This document shows positions 34,170-41,516 of a DNA stretch of 64,000 nucleotides, one piece after another. Below the pieces are notes generated by a model that was given only the letters and a program-made list of their open reading frames with translations, was not told the DNA's origin and made no database searches. The stretch is from assembly GCA_934569225.1 (NCBI GenBank), contig CAKTKC010000005.1:71851-135850 (forward strand), written 5' to 3'. This DNA comes from an uncultured Oscillospiraceae bacterium (GTDB taxonomy: Bacteria > Bacillota > Clostridia > Oscillospirales > Oscillospiraceae). The translations under genes and the position numbers were made by a program. Position 1 is the stretch's first letter; every line of letters begins with the position of its first letter.

Positions 34170-35741
34170 ATGAAAAAGTTACTGGCCCTGCTGCTGGCTC
34201 TGGTAATGGTACTCGGTTTGGCCGCCTGCGGTTCCGGCAATACCACTCCCACCGCCGCTGCCGACAACAAACCCGCTGCTACTGCTGCTCCTGCTGAGGA
34301 GAAGCCTGTCACCCTGAAGATCTGGTTCCACGGCAGCACCGTCACTCCCGACGCTTCCGAGAAGGTCATGGAGTCCGTCAATGCTTATCTGAAGGACAAG
34401 ATCAACGTCGTCATCGAGCCGATCTGGGGCACCTGGGGCGACTTCGATCAGGCTACCGTTACCGCCCTGGCCGGCGGCGACAAGGTCGATATGTACTTCA
34501 CCTGCAACTGGTCCGCTGACGAGTACAACAAGTACGCCAAGGACGGTTACTGGGTCAAGCTGGACGACATGCTGGACACCTACGCTCCCGAACTGAAGGC
34601 CACCATTCCCCAGGACATCTGGGACTGCGCCAAGACCAACGGCTACGACGGCATGGGCATTTATGCCGTTCCCGGCCTGAAGGACACCGCTACCCAGAAC
34701 TGCTGGGATGTCAACGGCACCCTGCTGGCGGAGCTGGGCTACAATGTTGACGACGTCTGCAATGCCGGCCTGGACTACTTCTCCGACGAGTTCGCCGAAA
34801 TGCTGCAGAAGGCCAAGGATCTGAAGGGAAAGGATTTCTACCCCCTGCTGATCGAGCCTATCGTCCTTGAGAGAATGGTCACCCACTCCTCCATCGTCAC
34901 CGGCGACCTGCCCACCGGCGCTGTCCTGTCCTACTACTACGACGCCGAGCATCCCTCCAAGGACATCGGCAGCACCATCGTGAACAAGTTCTCCACCGAT
35001 GAATTTGCCAAGTTCGCCGCGAAGACATACGAGTACGCCCAGAAGGGCTACATCTCCCCCAGCTGCCAGTCCACCGCTACCGCCAACGACTACCGCACCG
35101 CGACCCAGTCCACCGGCGAGTACCTGTTCGGCACCCAGTCCTACGCCTTCGGCTGCGAACTGGACTACTCCAACGCCCGTGGTATCGACGTCCGCATGGT
35201 TCCCGAGACTGCCGCCTACATGGACTGCACCTCCGGCCAGGGCGCTATGATCGCCATTTCCGCTACCTCCGAGAATCCTGAGAAGGCTCTGATGTTCCTG
35301 AACCTGCTGAACACCGATCCCGAGCTGATGACCATGATGAACTATGGTACCGAGGGCTTCACCTACAACAAGAACAGCGACGGCACCATCACCTTCATCC
35401 CCGAGAACCGTGCCAACTACTCCCCCTGGACCAACGGTATGGGCAACGTCCGTATCCTGCCTCCCACCGACGCACAGGGCGTTGACTTCTGGGATCGCTT
35501 CGCCGCTTACTATGACGCGGCTGAGCCTCTGCCTCTGGGCGGCTTCGTCTTCGATTCTTCTGAGCTGAGCACCGAAATCGCCGCTCTGTCCAACGTCTTT
35601 GCTGAGTATGGCTTCAACCTGATGTCCGGTGCTGTCAACCCCGACGATGTCCTGCCCGAATTCCTGTCCAAGCTGGAAGAGGCTGGCATCAACGAGTTCG
35701 TCGGCGCTGCTCAGGAGCAGCTGGCCGCTTACATGGGTTAA
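34170..35741 (+). CDS. Sugar-binding lipoprotein (LplA/DUF3502 type)
   Basis: 523-residue binding protein with lipoprotein signal (LAAC, Cys20), an Ala/Thr/Pro linker, and a large two-lobe domain. It is longer than family-1 proteins and matches LplA-type partners of LplB permeases, with a DUF3502-like C-terminal quarter (MSGAVNPDDVLPEFLSKLEEAGINEFV). TTGGAGGAAG precedes ATG 34170; the frame upstream runs through the hairpin element and is not coding. Second binding protein of the island and the natural partner of the 32012/33003 permeases. Codon use is highly biased to C-ending codons, suggesting strong expression. Confidence 0.92.
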   Translation: MKKLLALLLALVMVLGLAACGSGNTTPTAAADNKPAATAAPAEEKPVTLKIWFHGSTVTPDASEKVMESVNAYLKDKINVVIEPIWGTWGDFDQATVTALAGGDKVDMYFTCNWSADEYNKYAKDGYWVKLDDMLDTYAPELKATIPQDIWDCAKTNGYDGMGIYAVPGLKDTATQNCWDVNGTLLAELGYNVDDVCNAGLDYFSDEFAEMLQKAKDLKGKDFYPLLIEPIVLERMVTHSSIVTGDLPTGAVLSYYYDAEHPSKDIGSTIVNKFSTDEFAKFAAKTYEYAQKGYISPSCQSTATANDYRTATQSTGEYLFGTQSYAFGCELDYSNARGIDVRMVPETAAYMDCTSGQGAMIAISATSENPEKALMFLNLLNTDPELMTMMNYGTEGFTYNKNSDGTITFIPENRANYSPWTNGMGNVRILPPTDAQGVDFWDRFAAYYDAAEPLPLGGFVFDSSELSTEIAALSNVFAEYGFNLMSGAVNPDDVLPEFLSKLEEAGINEFVGAAQEQLAAYMG

Positions 35742-35775
35742 TTCCCCTGTACAGGCTGACGAAACAGTAACCTCT

Positions 35776-35812
35776 TGCCCCGCGCCTGAAAAGACGCGGG
35801 GCATTTCCTGTT
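35776..35812 (+). terminator. Terminator of the second sugar island
   Basis: TGCCCCGCG / CGCGGGGCA with a 10-base loop followed by a T-rich run. Confidence 0.8.
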
Positions 35813-35836
35813 TTGTGACAAAAAATCCCATGGCAC

Positions 35837-35892
35837 CTTAATGAATCCTTAATGGCAATATAGTTGATTTCCGCGGGCAATTTCGGTATAAT
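35837..35892 (+). promoter_or_regulatory. CTTAA box c and promoter of the double-adaptor exporter
   Basis: CTTAA at 35837-35841 and 35848-35852, then TTGATT (35864-35869), 17-base spacer, TATAAT (35887-35892). The repeat ends 11 bases before the -35, a typical activator position for an OmpR-type regulator. Confidence 0.65.
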
Positions 35893-35934
35893 ATGATTTA
35901 CAAAATGAAACATTTACATGTGGAGGACAGAATT

Positions 35935-37296
35935 ATGAAAGTTCGAGCATGGCTGGCTCTGGCACTGATCCTGTGCCTGACCGTTTCTCTGGCGGCCTGC
36001 GGCAGCAACGATACGGCGGTGTATGTGCAGTCGGTTTCCGATCTGACGGGACTGGGCGGCATCGCGGCCGGCGATCGGTTCCCCGGTATGGTCGTTTCCG
36101 AAAACGTGACGGAGATCAAGAAGGATTCGGAAAAGACCGTTAAGGAAGTGCTGGTCAAGGAAGGCGACGACGTCAACAAGGGCGACAAGCTGTTTGAGTA
36201 CGATACCGATGAGCTGCAGCTGAGTCTGGAAAAGAAGCAGCTGGAGCTGGAGCAGTTGAACGCATCCATCGAGAATTACCAGCAGCAGATCAAGGAACTG
36301 GAAAAGGAGCGGGGCTGGGCGTCTGGCTCTGACAAGTTGCAATACACCATCCAGATCCAGACCACCCAGGTGGACATGAAGGAAGCAGAGCTGAACGCCA
36401 AGGCGAAGCAAACCGAGGTCACCCAGGCGGAGAATCTGCTGAAAAATTCCACCGTGGTGTCGCCCATCAAGGGCCGCATTCAGTCCATCAACGAAAGCGG
36501 CACCGACAGAAACGGCAACCCGGCGGCGTACATCACCATTCAGGAGGTCGGCTCCTACCGCGTCAAGGGGACGATCGGAGAATTGCAGCGGGGCAGCATT
36601 ATCGAAGGAACCCGTATCAAGATCACCTCCCGGACGGATCCGTCCGCTGCCTGGACGGGCACGGTCAAGCTGGTGGATTATGAAAACCCCTCTCAGGGGA
36701 GCGACACCGACCGGTATTACGGTATGTCGACCGATTCCATGTCCGCGTCCAGCAAGTACCCGTTCTACGTGGAGCTGGACAGCACCGACGGCCTGATTCT
36801 GGGACAGCATGTTTACCTGGAAATGCTGACGGAAGGGGACGGCACGTCCTCCGGTCTGCCCCTCAGCAGCGCCTTCATCTGCTTTGAAGACGACGGCTCT
36901 GCCTACGTGTGGGCGGAGAAGAAGGGCAAGCTGGAAAAACGCAGCATCACGCTGGGCGAGCACGATGAGGCGACGGACACCTACGACGTGCTGGACGGCC
37001 TGACGCTGGAGGATTACATTGCCTTCCCCGATGAGCAGCTGTGCCACAACGGCGCACCGACCACCCATGAAATGACGGCGTCGGAGAATGCGGACATGCC
37101 CATGGACAACATGGGCGAGGGCGGCATGGATATGCCCATGGAGGATATGCCCATGGAGGACATGCCCATGGAGGACATGCCCGATGAGGGCATGGATATG
37201 ATGCCCGAGGAAAGCATCTCCGGGGAAACCGGGGAGATGCCCGGTGAGGATACGGCGGCAGCCGAGACCGTGTCCACGGAAGGCGGGGTGGGCTAA
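35935..37296 (+). CDS. HlyD-family adaptor lipoprotein with Met/Asp-rich tail
   Basis: 453-residue adaptor of a MacB-type exporter. Lipobox LAAC (Cys22) anchors it outside. Then come a biotinyl-lipoyl-like half (VKEVLVKEGDDVNKGDKLFEYD), a coiled-coil hairpin (~95-175), the second lipoyl half (STVVSPIKGRIQSIN) and a beta-barrel region. Residues ~385-430 are an unusual run of MPMEDMPMED-type repeats rich in Met, Asp and Glu, suggesting metal or cationic-peptide contact. GGAGGA precedes ATG 35935. First of four genes; the ATPase start abuts its stop. Confidence 0.85.
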   Translation: MKVRAWLALALILCLTVSLAACGSNDTAVYVQSVSDLTGLGGIAAGDRFPGMVVSENVTEIKKDSEKTVKEVLVKEGDDVNKGDKLFEYDTDELQLSLEKKQLELEQLNASIENYQQQIKELEKERGWASGSDKLQYTIQIQTTQVDMKEAELNAKAKQTEVTQAENLLKNSTVVSPIKGRIQSINESGTDRNGNPAAYITIQEVGSYRVKGTIGELQRGSIIEGTRIKITSRTDPSAAWTGTVKLVDYENPSQGSDTDRYYGMSTDSMSASSKYPFYVELDSTDGLILGQHVYLEMLTEGDGTSSGLPLSSAFICFEDDGSAYVWAEKKGKLEKRSITLGEHDEATDTYDVLDGLTLEDYIAFPDEQLCHNGAPTTHEMTASENADMPMDNMGEGGMDMPMEDMPMEDMPMEDMPDEGMDMMPEESISGETGEMPGEDTAAAETVSTEGGVG

Positions 37297-38010
37297 GTGG
37301 CCATCCTGAAACTGACGGACATCTGCAAGGACTATGTCCAGGGCAAGGAGCCTGTCCGGGTGCTGAAAAATGTCAATCTGACCATGGAGCGGGGCGATTA
37401 CCTCGCCATCATGGGGCCTTCCGGTTCCGGCAAGACCACCCTGATGAACATTATCGGCTGTCTGGACGTTCCCACTTCCGGCACCTATGAGCTGGACGGC
37501 CAGAATTTGAAGGACATGGGTGACGATGAACTGGCGGACATTCGGAATAAGCACCTGGGCTTCGTGTTCCAGAGCTTTTACCTGATGCCCAAGCTCACCG
37601 CGCTGGACAACGTGGCGCTGCCCCTGCTGTACGCCGGGGTGAGCCTGAAGGAGCGGCGGGAGCGGGCGGCGGAGGCGCTGAAGGCCGTGGGACTGGAAGA
37701 ACGGATGGACTTTTTCCCCAACCAGCTGTCCGGCGGACAGTGCCAGCGTGTTGCCATCGCCCGGGCGATGGTGGGAAAGCCGGATCTGCTGCTGGCGGAC
37801 GAGCCGACCGGCGCGTTGGACACCAAGGCGGGCAACCAGATCATGGATATTTTCCGGCGGCTCAGTGACGAGGGAATGACCATCCTCATGATCACCCACG
37901 AGCTTGCCATTGCCCAGTGCGCAGACAAGATTTACCACATTCTGGACGGGCAGCTCCGTACTTACGACGAGCAGCAGGAGGGAGGTGCCGGAAATGAAGA
38001 AGCAGAATAA
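37297..38010 (+). CDS. ABC transporter ATPase (MacB/LolD type)
   Basis: 237-residue ATPase with Walker A GPSGSGKTT, signature LSGGQCQRV, Walker B LLLADEPTGALD and an H-loop MITHELA. Starts with GTG directly after the adaptor stop, with a GGCGGGG-type ribosome site inside the adaptor gene. It powers the MacB-type permease encoded at 39809. Its 3' end overlaps the second adaptor by 17 bases. Confidence 0.92.
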   Translation: MAILKLTDICKDYVQGKEPVRVLKNVNLTMERGDYLAIMGPSGSGKTTLMNIIGCLDVPTSGTYELDGQNLKDMGDDELADIRNKHLGFVFQSFYLMPKLTALDNVALPLLYAGVSLKERRERAAEALKAVGLEERMDFFPNQLSGGQCQRVAIARAMVGKPDLLLADEPTGALDTKAGNQIMDIFRRLSDEGMTILMITHELAIAQCADKIYHILDGQLRTYDEQQEGGAGNEEAE

Positions 38011-39790
38011 GAAGAAAACCATCATTACGGTGACCGCAGTGGTTCTGGTGGTGGTCATCGGCCTTGGCGTGTGGTTCGGCGTGAGCCGGGGCAGGTCGGA
38101 GCCGGTGAAGGTGTTTGCTTTCAACTACGTCGGCATGACGGAATATTGGGGCGACTCTCAGGAGAGCTACGGCCCCGTTTCCACGGATAAAATCCAGACC
38201 GTGTTTCTTTCCTCCACCCAGACGGTGACGGAAATGAAGGTCGCCCAGGGAGACATGGTGAAAAAGGGCGACGTGCTGATGACCTTTGACACCACCCTGT
38301 CCGACCTCCAGCTGGAACGCAAGCGGCTGGAGGTGGAAAAGCTGAAGCTGGACTTGGAAACTGCCCAGAAGAAGCTGAAGGACATTCGGAACATGAAGCC
38401 CATGTCCATTGTAACGCCCGACGATTCCGATGACAGCGAAGACGACGATTCGGGTAAGGGCGTCAAGCTGTCGGGCAGCTATCAGCTCTCCACCAACTCC
38501 GACTACGACGGCAGCATGGCGGAAAAGGCGCTGATCTGCTGGCTCAACACCGCAGCCGCCGTGGACAACGGCATTCTGGAAGCGGCGCGGCAGAAGGCGG
38601 AGGAGTACCAGAATAAAAATTACGTACCCGACCCCACGGAGGAACCTACCGTGGAAACAACGGAAGAAACGACGGAGACTACGACAGAAACTACGGAAAG
38701 TCCGTCAGAGAAGCCATCGGAAAATCCAAATCCGCCGGAGAATCCCGGGGAAGGTTCCTCCGGCGAGAATCCCGGGGGCGAGGACGGCGAAAACTCCAGC
38801 GCCTCGGCGGCTGAAAACCCCGGTGAAAAGCCTACGATTACCGTGAGCGATTACTACATGGTCTTCAAGGTCACCGAGGGCAACATGTCTTTGGGCAACC
38901 GGCTGACCTGGCAGGGGTTGCATATCTACCGGCAGGGCGGCGGCTTCGTGTTCAAGTTCTTTGACGCCTCGGCGGTTCCCGACCATTCCATCATAACGGA
39001 CGACCCGGACAGCACCGATCCCACCGACCCGGATATGCCTGACCCCGGCAGCGGCTATACCGCCGCGCAGCTGGCGCAGATGCGCTCCGAGCAGGAAAAG
39101 AAGATCAAGGAGCTGGGCTTCAAGATCAAGGTAGCCGAAGCGGATTACAAGATCAAGCAGGCCGAAATGAGCGACGGCAATATCTATGCCGACTTTGACG
39201 GCAAGGTGGTCTCCGTCCTGACCGAAGACGAGGCCAGAACCAATAACCAGCCCGTCCTCAAGGTCTCCGGCGGCGGCGGATTCTATATCCAGGGCAGCGT
39301 CAGCGAGCTGGACAAGGATAAGCTGCAAATCGGGCAGGAGGTCACGGTCAACGACTGGAACACCGGCATGACCTATCCCGGCAAGATCGTATCCATGGGA
39401 GATTTCCCCAGCGACAACGACAGCTATTACGGCTCGGGCAACCCCAACGTGTCCTACTATCCCTTCACGGTCTTCGTGGACGAAACTGCGGATTTGCAGG
39501 CGGGAATGTACGCCAATATCCAGTATTCCTCCGCGGAAAGCGAGAACGGCATTTATCTGGAGAATCCCTTCATCCGTACCGAGAACGGACAGTCCTACGT
39601 CTACGTCCAGGGCGCCGGTGGCAAGCTGGAGAAGCGGTTCGTGACCACGGGCAAGGCGCTGTGGGGCAGCTATACCGAAATTCGCAGCGGCCTGACCGCA
39701 GACGACCTCATTGCATTCCCCTACGGCAAGAACCTGAAGGTGGGCGCGCCCACGGTGGAAAGCGACCCGAGCAGTCTGTACAGCTACTAA
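37994..39790 (+). CDS. Second HlyD-family adaptor with a large insertion in the coiled coil
   Basis: 598-residue membrane-anchored adaptor (helix ~9-27). The first lipoyl half is QTVTEMKVAQGDMVKKGDVLMTFD. The first coiled-coil helix (LERKRLEVEKLKLDLETAQKKL) runs to ~130, and its partner helix (EQEKKIKELGFKIKVAEADYKIKQAEM) begins only at ~370. The ~240 residues between them include a Thr/Glu/Pro-rich low-complexity stretch flanked by two compact segments. The second lipoyl half and barrel follow. GGAGGTG precedes ATG 37994. Roughly 200 residues longer than usual YknX-type adaptors; the insertion replaces the hairpin tip. Confidence 0.85.
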   Translation: MKKQNKKKTIITVTAVVLVVVIGLGVWFGVSRGRSEPVKVFAFNYVGMTEYWGDSQESYGPVSTDKIQTVFLSSTQTVTEMKVAQGDMVKKGDVLMTFDTTLSDLQLERKRLEVEKLKLDLETAQKKLKDIRNMKPMSIVTPDDSDDSEDDDSGKGVKLSGSYQLSTNSDYDGSMAEKALICWLNTAAAVDNGILEAARQKAEEYQNKNYVPDPTEEPTVETTEETTETTTETTESPSEKPSENPNPPENPGEGSSGENPGGEDGENSSASAAENPGEKPTITVSDYYMVFKVTEGNMSLGNRLTWQGLHIYRQGGGFVFKFFDASAVPDHSIITDDPDSTDPTDPDMPDPGSGYTAAQLAQMRSEQEKKIKELGFKIKVAEADYKIKQAEMSDGNIYADFDGKVVSVLTEDEARTNNQPVLKVSGGGGFYIQGSVSELDKDKLQIGQEVTVNDWNTGMTYPGKIVSMGDFPSDNDSYYGSGNPNVSYYPFTVFVDETADLQAGMYANIQYSSAESENGIYLENPFIRTENGQSYVYVQGAGGKLEKRFVTTGKALWGSYTEIRSGLTADDLIAFPYGKNLKVGAPTVESDPSSLYSY

Positions 39791-39808
39791 GAAAGGGGGG
39801 CAAAGTTT

Positions 39809-41065
39809 ATGATCGAAAATATCCGGCTTGCCTTCCAGGGAATCTGGGGACACAAGATGCGAAGCGTGCTGACCATGCTGGGCATTATCATCGGCATCGC
39901 GGCCATTATCACCATTGTTTCCACCATCCGGGGAACCAATGAGCAGATCAAGGAAAACCTCATCGGCGCGGGCAACAACGTGGTTACCGTCCGGCTGAAT
40001 CAGGCGGGGTATTCCTATGACATGGGCTGGAATGCCATCCCCGAGGGCGTGCGGGTCATCACCGAGGAGACCCGGCAGGAGCTGGAAGAACTTTCCGGCG
40101 TGGAGGAAGTATCGCTGTACAACTCCCGGAACAATTCCAATTTCGTGTACTACCAGAACACAAGCTTCAACGGCGAGACCTACGGCATTGATGCGCACTA
40201 TCTTCCGGTGTACGGCTATCAGATCAAGTCCGGCAGAGGCTTCACCCAGGCGGATTACGACAATTTCCGCAAGGTGGCGCTGGTGGACGCCAACACGGTC
40301 TCCACCCTGTTCGGCGGGGAAGACCCCGTGGGCAAGTCGCTGGAGGTCAAGGGCGACGTGTTCACCGTGGTGGGGGTGGTTGCCCTGTCCAAGGAGTTCA
40401 CCCCCACCATTGAGACATTGCAGGACTACTACCTCTATGCGGACACCTCCTCCGGCTGTCTGTACATCCCCAGCACGGTCTGGCCGACGGCGTTCCAGTT
40501 TGACGAACCTCAGAACGTGGCCATCAAGGTAAAGGACACCGACACCATGGCCAAGGCGGGTAAGGAAGCGGCCGACCTGCTGACGCAGAAGCAGATCGTG
40601 GATTCGGAAAATTCCGACTTCGACTACCGCAGTCAGGACATGCTGGAACAGGCGCAGCAGCTGCAGAAGATGTCCCAGTCCACCAACACCCAGCTGATCT
40701 GGATCGCCAGCATCTCCCTGCTGGTAGGCGGCATCGGCGTTATGAACATCATGCTGGTGTCCGTGACGGAGCGGACGGCTGAGATCGGCCTGAAAAAGGC
40801 CATCGGCGCGAGAAAGAAGCGCATCCTGCTCCAGTTCCTGACGGAGTCGGCGGTGCTGACCAGTCTGGGCGGCATCATCGGCGTCATCAGCGGCATCATT
40901 CTGGCGGAGCTGATCTCCAACATGATGCAGATTCCGGTGTCCATCAGTGCGCCGGCCATCATCGTGGCGGTGGTGTTCTCCACCTTCATCGGCGTGGTAT
41001 TCGGTATGCTCCCGGCCTACAAGGCGGCAAACCTGAACCCCATCGAGGCACTGCGCAGAGACTAA
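39809..41065 (+). CDS. MacB-type ABC permease
   Basis: 418-residue permease with the MacB plan. The first helix is at ~18-42 (MLGIIIGIAAIITIVSTI), a ~210-residue extracellular domain follows, and three helices sit at the C-terminus, including SLLVGGIGVMNIMLVSVTERTAEIGLKKAIGARKK-type FtsX motifs (key part ERTAEIGLKKAIGA). GGGGGGC precedes ATG 39809. With the ATPase and two adaptors it should expel peptides, toxins or other amphipathic compounds, like YknXYZ of Bacillus. Last gene of the operon. Confidence 0.92.
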   Translation: MIENIRLAFQGIWGHKMRSVLTMLGIIIGIAAIITIVSTIRGTNEQIKENLIGAGNNVVTVRLNQAGYSYDMGWNAIPEGVRVITEETRQELEELSGVEEVSLYNSRNNSNFVYYQNTSFNGETYGIDAHYLPVYGYQIKSGRGFTQADYDNFRKVALVDANTVSTLFGGEDPVGKSLEVKGDVFTVVGVVALSKEFTPTIETLQDYYLYADTSSGCLYIPSTVWPTAFQFDEPQNVAIKVKDTDTMAKAGKEAADLLTQKQIVDSENSDFDYRSQDMLEQAQQLQKMSQSTNTQLIWIASISLLVGGIGVMNIMLVSVTERTAEIGLKKAIGARKKRILLQFLTESAVLTSLGGIIGVISGIILAELISNMMQIPVSISAPAIIVAVVFSTFIGVVFGMLPAYKAANLNPIEALRRD

Positions 41066-41071
41066 AAGTGA

Positions 41072-41106
41072 ACGCCGCCGGTTTCCGGGAACGGAAACCG
41101 GCGGCG
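41072..41106. terminator. Terminator hairpin between convergent genes
   Basis: ACGCCGCCGGTTTCCG / CGGAAACCGGCGGCGT with a 4-base loop. Little T-run on the plus side, better on the minus side. Confidence 0.6.
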
Positions 41107-41138
41107 TAATGCTGCTTTGAAGCTATGTGGCAGGTCGC

Positions 41139-41465
41139 TTAACTGCGAATAAAGCCATGATCTGCCTCCGGTACATCATCTGAAAGAAAGCGAAGAACCT
41201 TCATGTGCAAATCATACTTGTCCCGAAGTGCAATGATTGTTTGCATCATTGGGGTATGGTGGTGTTCGTCAATAGCGGCCTGACTTTCCCAACTGTCAAT
41301 CAACAGGACTGTTTCAGGATCCTCCGCAGGATAGAAATACGCATATTGGAGATTCCCTTTTTCGCTTCGAATGGCAGCTACAGTGCCGGTTGCCATCATT
41401 TCTTCCGCAAATTTCCGGGCGGAACCGTTCGTCCCTGAATAGTATATGTTAACCGTTATGCTCAT
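41139..41465 (-). CDS. Antibiotic-biosynthesis-monooxygenase-like (ABM) protein
   Basis: 108-residue dimeric ferredoxin-like fold protein of the ABM family: MSITVNIYYSGTNGSARKFAEEM at the N-terminus, YFYPAEDPETVLLIDSWESQAAIDEHH in the middle. Many family members are quinol or small-molecule oxygenases or simply stress-related proteins. In an anaerobe a cofactor-free reductive or scavenging role is as likely. GAGGT lies 5 bases before ATG 41465; an upstream in-frame ATG at 41513 lacks a ribosome site. May be read through from the VanY-like gene 51 bases upstream. Confidence 0.75.
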   Translation of the reverse strand: MSITVNIYYSGTNGSARKFAEEMMATGTVAAIRSEKGNLQYAYFYPAEDPETVLLIDSWESQAAIDEHHHTPMMQTIIALRDKYDLHMKVLRFLSDDVPEADHGFIRS

Positions 41466-41516
41466 ATTGTACCTCGAAAAATCCCAATTTGTACTTATGT
41501 GTTCCATTTTCAACGT

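Noticed and set aside
34179..35831. Very long minus-strand open frame (550 codons) opposite the binding-protein gene
   Set aside because: It mirrors a strongly codon-biased real gene on the plus strand, has no ribosome site, and its translation is valine/glycine-rich without any domain.
37080..37200. Tandem DNA repeat that could be mistaken for a CRISPR or minisatellite
   Set aside because: The repeats are in frame inside the adaptor gene and encode Met/Asp/Glu units; there are no spacers.
35914..38124. Minus-strand open frame of 736 codons across the adaptor and ATPase genes
   Set aside because: The plus strand holds clear HlyD and ABC ATPase motifs. The antisense frame is a by-product of GC-rich codon use.
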